Assembly (NCBI GenBank): GCA_034421295.1 | Contig: DAOUKM010000015.1 | Span: 1-64,000, forward strand | Source of the DNA: CAUZIR01 sp034421295 | Lineage (GTDB): Bacteria > Chloroflexota > Dehalococcoidia > Lucifugimonadales > UBA2962 | DNA length: 64,000 nt | Direction: 5' to 3' | Shown: positions 1 through 7,639 of the stretch, one piece after another | Numbering within the stretch: the stretch's first letter is position 1 | Layout of the letters: the number at the start of each line of letters is the position of its first letter | The notes under the pieces: generated by a model | Seen by the model: the letters and a program-made list of their open reading frames with translations, nothing else | Databases searched by the model: none | Told to the model about the DNA's origin: nothing | Translations under genes and position numbers: made by a program

Positions 1-403
1 TCCGGGGGTCCTGTTCCCAGTGCCCGGGAGCGTAAGTAGGGATCGAGCGCTGCTCTCCCGAACCGCTTCCAAGGGGAACATCGCCGAAGGGGTGGAGCGA
101 TTGCAACCTCCTCTCCCAGGCACCGTCCGGTCTGCGGAGTCGACCTTGGTCATTCGCGGATTGGACACCACGGCGAAAGCGCATCCAGCGCCTCGCCCCA
201 TAGCCGTAGCCGGTTGAGCGCCTGACGCCCTCCGGTCGGCTTTCCGCGCCCGCGGCGTAGCTCCCCGAGCTGCCCCGCCGATTCCGCACGCTTCGGCGCC
301 GGCCACGATAGCCTCGCTGTCCATCTAGGTGGATGCCCCGCTCTTGGGTGTCCTGGTTGTGGCCGGGCCTCATTGCCCGGCGATGCGGCTAAAGCGGGCC
401 CTC
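1..403. other. Left-end stretch without a recognisable gene
   Basis: No reading frame here resembles a protein family I know. Open frames exist on both strands but have the Arg/Pro/Ala-rich composition of GC-rich shadows and no strong ribosome binding site. The stretch lies downstream of the minus-strand EEP-family gene and may hold its terminator or the decayed edge of the island; I see no clear hairpin followed by a T-run. Confidence 0.4.
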
Positions 404-1306
404 CTAATCCCCGTCCTGTTCCCCTGCAATTTCGATGAGTATTCGGCAGTGGTCGCTCGCCCCCCATTCTTCAACCGAATTCATGGCCCGTACCGTGACG
501 TCCTCGTGGAAGCCGCGGGAGGCGAAGACGTAGTCGAGTTGGATGTTGCTTGCCGTCTCGGGTTTCTGGCCGGGGAGGTGGTAGGTGACGACGTTGCGGG
601 AGTCGGCTGGCTCTCCCGTAGCCGGCGTCTCCGCCTGCCGACCATTCGGTGACTGTGGCCCAATGAACTCCAGACCGATGGTGGCCATCCTCTCGAAAGC
701 GGACCGGTATCGTGCCTCCCAGTAGGAGGGGTCGCCGCCATCGCCATAGCCGTAAGCGATGTTGAGATCACCGGCCGCCAGGATGCGATGCGTCCGCGGA
801 TTCTCGTGGCCTATGAAGGCAGAGAGGTCCGAGATGATCCTGTGAATGGAAGAGTCCGCGTAGCCGAATCTCCAGGCCGTCTTGACGCTCGGGTGCGACC
901 CGATCCAGCGGCCGTACATGGAGGCGGCGATGAACGGTCCGGCCGACCCGCCACGGGGCGTGACGCGGGCCGCCGCAATCGTCCCGATGCCGCTCACGGC
1001 GATCTCGTCACACTCTGTCCAACCTATCGGACTGACCTGCTTGAACCACTCGACGTCGACCCGGTCCGATAGCTTCACCACCATCGGCCAGCGGTCGAAC
1101 AGATTCGAGTATCGGTCTTCGAACCAGCGTGAGTTCCAGGCGTGCGAGTCCCAGTGCTCCGCGGGGCCGGTATCCACACTGCCGGCCACATCTGACGGTG
1201 GGCTGACCGCCTCCTGCAGCAGTGCAACGTCGGCGTCCATCTCGAGGAGCTGTCGCCAGGGCTCCTGGCGTTTGGCGATGTTCCAACTCACTACCGTTAC
1301 GGCCAA
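404..1306 (-). CDS. Endonuclease/exonuclease/phosphatase (EEP) family protein
   Basis: A 300-residue member of the DNase I-like EEP superfamily, metal-dependent phosphodiesterases and phosphomonoesterases. The catalytic landmarks are in order: SWN (Asn9), LLQEA (Glu32, metal ligand), GDLN (Asp180/Asn182), LDYVFAS (around 258-263) and SDH (Asp286/His287). There is no signal peptide or extra domain, so a cytoplasmic enzyme is likely. The substrate cannot be read from sequence; nucleic acid, nucleotide and lipid phosphates all occur in the family. The TTG start is well supported by a GGAGGA four bases upstream. It lies in an island-like stretch with decayed genes and an integrase, so a role as an accessory nuclease is possible but not shown. 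Confidence 0.82.
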   Translation of the reverse strand: MAVTVVSWNIAKRQEPWRQLLEMDADVALLQEAVSPPSDVAGSVDTGPAEHWDSHAWNSRWFEDRYSNLFDRWPMVVKLSDRVDVEWFKQVSPIGWTECDEIAVSGIGTIAAARVTPRGGSAGPFIAASMYGRWIGSHPSVKTAWRFGYADSSIHRIISDLSAFIGHENPRTHRILAAGDLNIAYGYGDGGDPSYWEARYRSAFERMATIGLEFIGPQSPNGRQAETPATGEPADSRNVVTYHLPGQKPETASNIQLDYVFASRGFHEDVTVRAMNSVEEWGASDHCRILIEIAGEQDGD

Positions 1307-1349
1307 TTTGTCCTCCGAGTTCGTTCCGTGGGAACCTCGCCCCTTGGGG

Positions 1350-1556
1350 CTACCTTGAGAGGCCGGGTCGCTCAGTCACCTTGCCTGCGGCGATGGCCAT
1401 GGCTATGCCCTCAATGTCTCTGTAGGCTTCGCTGAACTCCAGTCTGCCCTGATTGATGCCGACTACTTACCCCTGACTGTTTACGAGCGGACCGCCACTA
1501 TTGCCAGGATTTAATACGGCGTCGGTCTGGACGACTTCGACTCCTAGGCCCTTGGC
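1350..1556 (-). pseudogene. Remnant of a trypsin-like (HtrA/DegP-type) serine protease
   Basis: Reading the minus strand gives QTDAVLNPGNSGGPLVNSQG, the hallmark catalytic-serine segment of HtrA-family proteases, then an in-frame TAA (1469-1467), then VVGINQGRLEFSEAYRDIEG and IAMAIAAGKVTE up to a TAG at 1350-1352. Another stop (1557-1559) lies directly upstream in the same frame. Only the part around the nucleophile Ser survives; the His and Asp parts of the triad are absent. The 3' end of the Fic gene overlaps this remnant in a different frame, suggesting that a rearrangement joined the Fic gene to a broken protease gene. This is not expressed as a working protease. Confidence 0.8.
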
Positions 1557-2809
1557 CTACGACCCGACCTTGCCATTCCTGAGCGTCGACGGCCCAGCAG
1601 ACGCGATAGCTCCACCATAGCTGGATGGCTCGCAGATGCCGCAGGCCGCATGCGCTCATATCGCTCAAGCAATTCGGACTCCGAAAAGCGGCGCGGCCAG
1701 TCCAGATCAACGGAGACGCGGCCGTTGTCGTAGACGATGGCATCTATGTCGATCAGTTCTTTCAGATCCCGCACCAGCGCGCGGTTGATGAACTTAAGGC
1801 CCATGTAGTGCTCTAAGACCTGCCCTACCAGGTCGTCCAGGTCCACAGACTCAGCGTCCAGCAACACCTCGATGATCCGCAGTTGCCTTTCCGCCAACGC
1901 CCTGCGACGTGGACTGCGCAGCTTGCCGAACAGCGAGTGGGCGAACCCGCGGTAGAGCATCCTCTTGTTGTGCGTAGCGATCTCTGAGGCGAGGTCGTCA
2001 CACCTCTCGGAGATAGCTGGCAGAGCGAACCTCAGGAACGGGGTCAGGTCATGGCCGCTCTGCCGGGATTCATACAGTGCCTTCCTGTACTGCTCACTGT
2101 GCTCGTAGTAGTAGTTGGACAAGCTGACCATGACCATATCGTTGACGCCAGCTTCTCTGAGCATGAACGCCTCCGTCGCACGTGCCGTGCGGCCGTTGCC
2201 ATCTTCGAAAGGGTGCATAGAGCCTATGTGATAGTGGACCGCCAGCGCCTGTATGATGCGGTCGTGACCACGAAACTCTCTGGCGATGGCTTGTTCGAGA
2301 GCCCTGAATGCGCCGGCGAGTTCGGCACCTCCCTCTGCGCCTCGGCAGGCAGGCTTCCCAAAGATGACGTTCGCACCGGCACGCCGCAGTGCACCGGGCT
2401 CGCAGTGGTCGTCGTCACAGCCCGTGACGATGCGCCGGTGGATGTCCAGAATGAACTCTGCCGTCACCGGCCGTCCAGCCGGTCGCGAGCGGAGCCATCG
2501 GTAGGCAGTGTCTGCTGCACGCAGCTGCCTTTGCGAATGGGTGAGGCCCGTGTCCGAAACAGAGTCACGGGCTAGAGCCTCGTCTTCCTCATGCCGTGTG
2601 AACTCAGCGCCCTCGATGCGAGAGGTCCCGACTGCCTCCAACCGCAGTTGCTCCTCGTGAACCTGTTCGATCCATCGAGGCAGATGAGGAAGCCGGTTCA
2701 GAATACCGGCCGCAGTCTTGGCCTCGACCAAGAGGCCGGCCACAGCTGAGATGTCGTAGCGTAGCCATCGGCCGGGTACAACGTAACGGCTGATTCGCTC
2801 CTGAGTCAT
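1544..2809 (-). CDS. Fic family protein (Fic/DOC AMPylase-type, class II)
   Basis: A 421-residue Fic protein. The active motif HPFEDGNGRTAR (His199 onwards) is intact; in this family it transfers AMP or another nucleotide-derived group to a target hydroxyl. An N-terminal Fic_N region carries T-S-R-I-E-G (62-67), which fits the (S/T)xxxE(G/N) inhibitory helix, so the enzyme is probably self-inhibited. Residues about 300-370 look like the winged-helix tail common in these proteins. The last ~20 residues are Arg-rich and read into the protease remnant in another frame, so the native C-terminus was probably replaced. Such stand-alone Fic genes are often carried on mobile DNA; the target is unknown. 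Start ATG at 2809, with AGGA about 13 bases upstream. Confidence 0.85.
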   Translation of the reverse strand: MTQERISRYVVPGRWLRYDISAVAGLLVEAKTAAGILNRLPHLPRWIEQVHEEQLRLEAVGTSRIEGAEFTRHEEDEALARDSVSDTGLTHSQRQLRAADTAYRWLRSRPAGRPVTAEFILDIHRRIVTGCDDDHCEPGALRRAGANVIFGKPACRGAEGGAELAGAFRALEQAIAREFRGHDRIIQALAVHYHIGSMHPFEDGNGRTARATEAFMLREAGVNDMVMVSLSNYYYEHSEQYRKALYESRQSGHDLTPFLRFALPAISERCDDLASEIATHNKRMLYRGFAHSLFGKLRSPRRRALAERQLRIIEVLLDAESVDLDDLVGQVLEHYMGLKFINRALVRDLKELIDIDAIVYDNGRVSVDLDWPRRFSESELLERYERMRPAASASHPAMVELSRLLGRRRSGMARSGRRPRA

Positions 2810-2935
2810 TTACGTTTTATTCCTGGTTCGTTTCGTATTCGTTTCCATATGAATTTAGGCTTAGCCAGTCTATTCACATCGAAAAGCATGCTGCATATCA
2901 TCGGAAACACAATTTCATTTTAGACTCATTTACGT
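2803..2935. repeat. Pair of 13-base direct repeats flanking the AT-rich Fic promoter region
   Basis: GAGTCATTTACGT at 2803-2815 and GACTCATTTACGT at 2923-2935 match at 12 of 13 bases and are 120 bases apart. The first covers the Fic start codon; the stretch between is strikingly AT-rich for this genome and must hold the Fic promoter. The pair could be an operator for autoregulation or the trace of a small duplication. A palindrome AGCATGCT lies between them at about 2885-2892. Confidence 0.4.
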
Positions 2936-3046
2936 CTCTACGTACACTACCTATCCCTTATCAAACTCGGAATGAATAGTCCGATTTGACACGCCTCGCC
3001 GGTTGATTCTGGGCTGACGTCCGCTAGGCTCCAACTAGGTGACGGT

Positions 3047-3874
3047 GTGGTGCTTCGTGCGGCGGCTGTTCTGTTCGGCAGCGCGGAGCGGCTCGAGTTC
3101 GAAATGCCGCAGTGTCTCTTGCGTGTGGCCCGTTTTCGAGGGACCGACCGGATGGAGTTCTTGGACAATCGCCAGTTCAACGGCAACGCCTTCACGCTTC
3201 TCACGAACGCGGAGCGCTTCCTGCGCGACACCCTGCCCATATCAGGGCGGTTCGAGCAGGACCGCTTCGAGCGAATCGATGAGCCACTGTACCCGCCCCT
3301 GGCCACACGTGAGGCCCTGGCGAATGCCCTGTGCCACCGTGACTACTCCATTGGGGGCGGTTCGGTCGGCATAGCGGTCTACGATGACCGCTTGGAGATC
3401 ACCTCCTCCGGTCCCCTGCACTTCGGCCTGACGCCGGAGAAGCTGTTCGCCCCGCACGAGTCGCGGCCGTGGAACCCGTTGATCGCCCGCACCTTCTACC
3501 GTCGCGGGATCATCGAGGAGTGGGGCAGTGGGACGCTGAAGATGGCGGATATGGCGAGCAAGGCGGGGCTCCCTATCCCGGAGATAGACGATGACGGCGG
3601 AGCAGTCATCGTGCGATTCCGACACAGCCAGTTCGTCCCCCAGCCCATCACCAGCGACGTAAGCGGACCTGAGGGAAGGCGGGAAATGATAGTCACCCTG
3701 CTGGACGGTGCGAAGGAGGGTTTGACGCGCCGCGAGATTCGCGCCCGCTTGGGTTCCGGCGTCAGCGAGCGTCAGGTGCGAACGACGCTGGAGGAGCTGA
3801 GAGACGGCGGTCTAGTCACGCCCACGGCTCGCGGCCCGTTGACGCGATGGAGACGTGTGGAGGGTGCGAGATAG
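3047..3874 (+). CDS. 5'-truncated AlbA_2/ATPase-type transcriptional regulator
   Basis: A 275-residue protein matching the C-terminal two thirds of the COG2865-type putative regulators (AlbA_2 DNA-binding domain plus GHKL-like ATPase). The ATPase part is clear: E-A-L-x-N-A-x-x-H-R-D-Y (Glu89, Asn93, His97-Tyr100), then SRPWNPLIARTFYRRGIIEE and WGSG (159-162). A winged helix follows at about 210-265. The family's N-terminal AlbA_2 domain of roughly 150-200 residues is missing: in frame upstream there is only a short stretch resembling the domain junction, then a TGA near 2986. The GTG at 3047 is therefore an arbitrary start inside an old gene. No good ribosome binding site is visible. Probably non-functional or a leftover of island rearrangement. 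Confidence 0.7.
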   Translation: MVLRAAAVLFGSAERLEFEMPQCLLRVARFRGTDRMEFLDNRQFNGNAFTLLTNAERFLRDTLPISGRFEQDRFERIDEPLYPPLATREALANALCHRDYSIGGGSVGIAVYDDRLEITSSGPLHFGLTPEKLFAPHESRPWNPLIARTFYRRGIIEEWGSGTLKMADMASKAGLPIPEIDDDGGAVIVRFRHSQFVPQPITSDVSGPEGRREMIVTLLDGAKEGLTRREIRARLGSGVSERQVRTTLEELRDGGLVTPTARGPLTRWRRVEGAR

Positions 3875-3965
3875 GTGCGTGATGGTGCGAGATTGGGAGC
3901 GCGATACAGGCGTCATGAAGCAGGACTCAAAGGGCGAGATAGGGGCCGGTCACAGAAAGGGCTCA

Positions 3966-4000
3966 TTGACAACCCGGGCTACCCAACAATAATGTTGGGT
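3966..4000 (+). promoter_or_regulatory. Putative promoter overlapped by a palindromic operator
   Basis: ACCCAACA-ATAA-TGTTGGGT (3981-4000) is a perfect 8-base inverted repeat with a 4-base centre. A TTGACA at 3966-3971 followed 18 bases later by TAATGT (3990-3995) could be a promoter whose -10 lies inside the palindrome. Transcription would then begin at about 4002-4003, exactly at the ATG of the next gene, giving a leaderless message. Repression by the XRE protein encoded downstream is the natural inference. Confidence 0.5.
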
Positions 4001-4002
4001 AT

Positions 4003-4442
4003 ATGATACCTCCATTCAACAGGGACGGCCTCCTGCCTCCGGGGGCCACTGGGCTGACTGGAGTGAGTTGGCGGATAGATTCGGGAACAACCCCTGGAGG
4101 CTCCGTCTCGCGGCCGGGTTCAGGGCTGCGATAGAGAACTTGGGGGGCGCGGGCTGCCGCACCGTCTATCTCAATGGGAGCTTCGTGACCGGCAAGGCCA
4201 TGCCCAACGACTATGACGCCTGCTGGGAAGAAGCTGGCGTCGATTCGACGGCCCTCGACCCCGTTCTCCTGACTCTTGACGCAGGAAGGGCGACGCAGAA
4301 AGCCAAGTACCTGGGGGAGCTGTTCCCGGCTTCTGTCATCGCGGATACCGATGGTCTGTCGTTTCTGGAGTTCTTCCAGACAGAAAAGGAAACCGGGGAA
4401 CCTAAAGGTATCGTCGCCGTGGACCTGGGAGGACTTGCATGA
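4003..4442 (+). CDS. DUF6932-type nucleotidyltransferase-fold protein, frameshifted
   Basis: The first gene of a two-gene module. From ATG 4003 the frame reads MIPPFNRDGLLPPG, the usual start of this family as I remember it; the match then moves to another frame, continuing GGHWADWSELADRFGNNPWR through to 4442. One G missing from the run GGGGG at 4041-4045 explains this exactly. The remainder is a small nucleotidyltransferase-like domain: LNGSFVTGKAMPNDYDACWE has the G-S plus D-Y-D pattern of NTase folds. It ends in an ATGA overlap with the XRE gene. Either the assembly has a homopolymer error or the gene is broken; translation from TTG 4068 would give a 124-residue truncated product. A toxin-like role is inference from the module layout. 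Confidence 0.7.
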
Positions 4443-4873
4443 TCAAGAACGAACGACAGTATCGGATATCAAAGAACCAGGCGCGCAGGTTTTCCCAGAC
4501 CCTGGAAAGCCTCAGACGGCGCTCCAAGGATTCGATGGAAGGGACTCATCCCCTAATCGCCAAAGCGCAGGAGGACGCGCTGAGGAGCCAACTGGTGGAC
4601 CTTGAGGAGGAGTTGAGAGAGTATGAGTCTCTAAGGGCTGGTAACTTCGAGCTTAGGGATCTGAAGGTCGTCTCTGAATTGCCGACTGCCCTGATCAAGG
4701 CGCGCATTGCGCAGGGCTTAAGCCAGAGAGACCTAGCCGAGCGGCTTAAGCTCAAGGAGCAGCAGATACAGCGATACGAGGCTACGGATTATGCGTCAGC
4801 AAGCCTGGCGCGTATCAAAGAGGTAGTGAGCGCCCTGGGGGTGGACGCGGGCGACCCTGTACAGGCGGTGTGA
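4439..4873 (+). CDS. XRE-family helix-turn-helix protein (putative antitoxin/repressor)
   Basis: A 144-residue protein partnered with the upstream NTase-like gene (4-base overlap). Residues about 1-75 form a charged, probably coiled-coil stretch (RSQLVDLEEELREYESLRAG). A lambda-Cro-type helix-turn-helix follows from about residue 85: LIKARIAQGLSQRDLAERLK, then LKEQQIQRYEATDYASASLA. The layout, with a small catalytic-fold protein first and a DNA-binding partner second behind a palindrome, is that of a toxin-antitoxin operon, and this protein is the likely repressor. The pairing with DUF6932-type genes is, to my knowledge, recurrent, but no function has been established that I can cite. Confidence 0.8.
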   Translation: MIKNERQYRISKNQARRFSQTLESLRRRSKDSMEGTHPLIAKAQEDALRSQLVDLEEELREYESLRAGNFELRDLKVVSELPTALIKARIAQGLSQRDLAERLKLKEQQIQRYEATDYASASLARIKEVVSALGVDAGDPVQAV

Positions 4874-5051
4874 TCCCGCTGATCATGGCTATAGGGAAAA
4901 CTCTGGACGCCATGGAGTGTTGGTATAAAGAACACAGCTCTGGCCTGACCCAAACCCTGATCCAGCCGCTCGATACGTCTCCTAGCCGACTGTGGTTGCC
5001 GGTGGCTTGCCGGCCTAATCCGATTTAAGCCCGGCCCTGCTGGCATGCACC

Positions 5052-6224
5052 TCAGTCCGGCGTGACATAGCCAGCCCAGGCGGTCATGAGCACCCGTCTG
5101 CTGCTTAATAGGTCGCTGCGCTGGTAGGCGCCCTCGACCCCCTTGACCACGTGGGCTAGGGCGTGTTCGGCAACCTCCCGTGGCTGGCCTGTCTCCGAGC
5201 ACCAATCCCTGAAGCTGGACCGGAAGCCATGCGGGACGCACCCGACGCCGTTTTCGTGTAGCAGTTTGGAATAGGCTTCCGGCGTGATCGTCCGGCCTGC
5301 TGGGCCCGGAAACACAAGATCCGAGTCGCTGGCATATTCTCGGGCCTCTGTCAGAACCGCAATAGCCTGAGGGCTAAGAGGCACGCGGTGGTTTCTGCCT
5401 GCCTTCATGCGTTCGCCCGGCACCGTCCAAGTAGCCGAGTCAAGGTCGAACTCATCCCACCTGGCTCCTCTTACCTCGCCTGACCTTGCGGCCGTAAGGA
5501 TCAGGAATTCCAGCCCGAGCTTCGTGGTCGGGTGGGCCCGAGTGTCCCTGATCGTCTTCAAAGCGGCCGCAACCTCCCGATGTGGCAGCGCCTTGAGGTG
5601 AGTTTTGCCGTTGACGCTCTTCGGGAGGGCTTCGGAGATTGCATCGCCCGCCGGATCTTCCTGTCGGTGGCCCTGGGCTATGGCCCATTTCATGGTGGCC
5701 GAAATTCGCTGTCGGACCCGTCTGGCGGTCTCGCGCTTTGTATTCCATATGGGCAGCAGGACGTCCATTACGTCCGCGCTGGTTATTGCGTTCACCGGCC
5801 TGTCGCCCAGCCTCGGCAGGGCATATGCCTCCATGCTGGCCCGCCACTGTTTTTCCGACCGCCCTCGGGCCCGCCAGCTGGCCGAATGCAGGTCTATTAC
5901 CGCGTCGAGGGCCTGGGCGAATGTTGGCACGACTCTCTTCTTGGCCGACCGTGGATCGTGGCCCTGGCGGACTGCTCTGGCGTTCTCCAGTGCAATTTCT
6001 CGAGCCTCCGCGAGTGTGACAATTGGATAGGCGCCTATCCCAATGTTGAACGGCTTGCCATCTATACGGAGCCTCTGCGACCATGACTTTGATAGGCGGC
6101 CCGGAACGCTGAGGCTGTCCTTGACCAACAATGAGAGACCGAATCCGCCCCGGCCGTCGCCATAGCGTCCTGGTATCTTTATCGCCCTAACAAAACTTGC
6201 ACTCAAGCGTGCTGGTCGCTTCAT
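5052..6224 (-). CDS. Tyrosine-type site-specific integrase (P4/DUF4102 type)
   Basis: A 390-residue integrase of the kind carried by genomic islands. Residues about 1-95 form the DUF4102-like arm-binding domain, about 100-185 the core-binding domain, and the rest the catalytic domain. The catalytic set is complete: Arg247 (TAARSGEVR), Lys274 (MKAGRNHR), His332 and Arg335 (HGFR), His358 (ALAHV) and the nucleophile Tyr367 (AYQRS). The enzyme should be active. It lies at the right edge of the accessory segment and is read leftward, into the island. No tRNA or clear attachment repeat is visible beside it on either side. Its sequence style differs from the core genes that start at 6.4 kb. Confidence 0.93.
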   Translation of the reverse strand: MKRPARLSASFVRAIKIPGRYGDGRGGFGLSLLVKDSLSVPGRLSKSWSQRLRIDGKPFNIGIGAYPIVTLAEAREIALENARAVRQGHDPRSAKKRVVPTFAQALDAVIDLHSASWRARGRSEKQWRASMEAYALPRLGDRPVNAITSADVMDVLLPIWNTKRETARRVRQRISATMKWAIAQGHRQEDPAGDAISEALPKSVNGKTHLKALPHREVAAALKTIRDTRAHPTTKLGLEFLILTAARSGEVRGARWDEFDLDSATWTVPGERMKAGRNHRVPLSPQAIAVLTEAREYASDSDLVFPGPAGRTITPEAYSKLLHENGVGCVPHGFRSSFRDWCSETGQPREVAEHALAHVVKGVEGAYQRSDLLSSRRVLMTAWAGYVTPD

Positions 6225-6476
6225 GCAGTATGTCCTCCATTATCACCGAATTATCACTAGACCAGGATAGATGACCAAAGACGTCAAGAAATATTTGCGT
6301 TTGCTCTTAGCACCTATGGCATGCGCCTAATGAGTATATGACATTGTACAAATGCAGACATTAGGAGACCCCATTTGTGCGGACACCCCGTCCGCCGGAT
6401 CAGACTGTCTTGATTCCTGTTTTGACCGTCCACGAAGGTAGCCGTCTGCGTTCCTCTCCCACACGACGGTCGATAC

Positions 6477-7634
6477 TTGAAGCTTCACGAATACCAGGCC
6501 AAAGATCTCCTAAGCCGCTACGGCGTTCCAGTGCCTGCCGGCGGAGTCGCCCGCACCGCACAGCAGGCTAGGGCACTTGCCTCTGATTCGGGTGGAAGGG
6601 TTGTGGTCAAGGCTCAGGTACACGCCGGAGGTCGGGGCAAGGCAGGTGGAGTAAGGCTGGCATCCGACTCGGAAGAGGCGGCACAGGCGGCCGACTCGAT
6701 GCTGTCGAGCAGCCTTGTCACGGCGCAAACGGGACCCGACGGGGTGCCCGTAGGCGCCGTGCTGGTCGAGGAGATGCTCGACATCGCTCGCGAGCTTTAT
6801 CTTGCTGTGCTGGTGGACGGCGGCAGCAGGCGCCCGGTTGTTATGGCCAGCGAGGCCGGGGGCGTCGACATCGAGAGGGTGGCAGAGGAAACGCCGGAGA
6901 AGATCCTGGTGGAGGAGATTGATCCGGCGCTCGGTCTGATGCCTTTCCAGTCGCGCAAGCTGGCGGCCGGACTGGGACTAGAGCGCGGTCCGGCCAGGAA
7001 CCTCGCCAAGGTGGTGGCCTCTGTGCACCGTGCTTTTGCGGGCAACGATTGCTCGCTAGTAGAAGTCAACCCGCTGGTAGTAGGGACGGATGGATCCATC
7101 GTCGCCGCGGACGCCAAGGTCAACATTGACGATGATGCGCTGTTCCGCCATCCGGAATTGGCCAAACTCTATGACCCTACGCAGGATCCGCCCATAGAAA
7201 CCGCTGCCCGCGAGCGCGGACTGAGCTACGTCAAGCTGGACGGGGATGTGGGGTGCCTGGTAAATGGAGCGGGCCTCGCGATGGCCACGATGGACGTGGC
7301 GGTAGCGGCGGAAGCAGCCCCTGCCAACTTCTTGGACGTGGGGGGTGGAGCGGACGAAGACAAGGTGGCCGAGGCCATGCTGATACTTCTCTCCGACCCC
7401 GCGGTCCGGAGGGTACTTGTTAACATCTTCGGCGGGATCCTGAGGTGTGACGTGGTCGCTCGGGGGATCCTGATGGCGGCCGAGCGGGTCACCGGCCCTG
7501 TGCCTGCCATGGTCGTAAGGATGCTGGGCACCAATGCAGATGAGGGCAGCCAGATTCTGTCCGGGTCCGGCCTGCCGGTCACACTCGTGGATGATCTGGG
7601 TTCGGCGGCCTCTGCGATAAGAAAGATCGGCTAG
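6477..7634 (+). CDS. sucC: Succinyl-CoA ligase, beta subunit
   Basis: 385 residues, the usual length. This subunit binds nucleotide and succinate in the TCA-cycle enzyme that converts succinyl-CoA to succinate with formation of ATP or GTP. An N-terminal ATP-grasp domain starts at once (KLHEYQAKDLLSRYG) with the glycine-rich VKAQVHAGGRGKAGG loop; the C-terminal CoA-ligase-like domain holds VNIFGGILRCDVVARGI. The start is TTG 6477, fixed by the family's typical Met-Lys-Leu-His-Glu-Tyr opening. sucD follows after 5 bases, so the two subunits are made from one message. It is the first clearly core gene right of the integrase. Confidence 0.96.
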   Translation: MKLHEYQAKDLLSRYGVPVPAGGVARTAQQARALASDSGGRVVVKAQVHAGGRGKAGGVRLASDSEEAAQAADSMLSSSLVTAQTGPDGVPVGAVLVEEMLDIARELYLAVLVDGGSRRPVVMASEAGGVDIERVAEETPEKILVEEIDPALGLMPFQSRKLAAGLGLERGPARNLAKVVASVHRAFAGNDCSLVEVNPLVVGTDGSIVAADAKVNIDDDALFRHPELAKLYDPTQDPPIETAARERGLSYVKLDGDVGCLVNGAGLAMATMDVAVAAEAAPANFLDVGGGADEDKVAEAMLILLSDPAVRRVLVNIFGGILRCDVVARGILMAAERVTGPVPAMVVRMLGTNADEGSQILSGSGLPVTLVDDLGSAASAIRKIG

Positions 7635-7639
7635 CGAAC

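Noticed and set aside
3966..4007. TATGAT at 4002-4007 as -10 of the NTase promoter
   Set aside because: The spacer to TTGACA would be 30 bases and no -35 lies at 17; it also overlaps the start codon.
4874..5051. Possible tRNA or attachment site between the XRE gene and integrase
   Set aside because: No cloverleaf could be folded by eye and no repeat of this segment was found near the integrase start.
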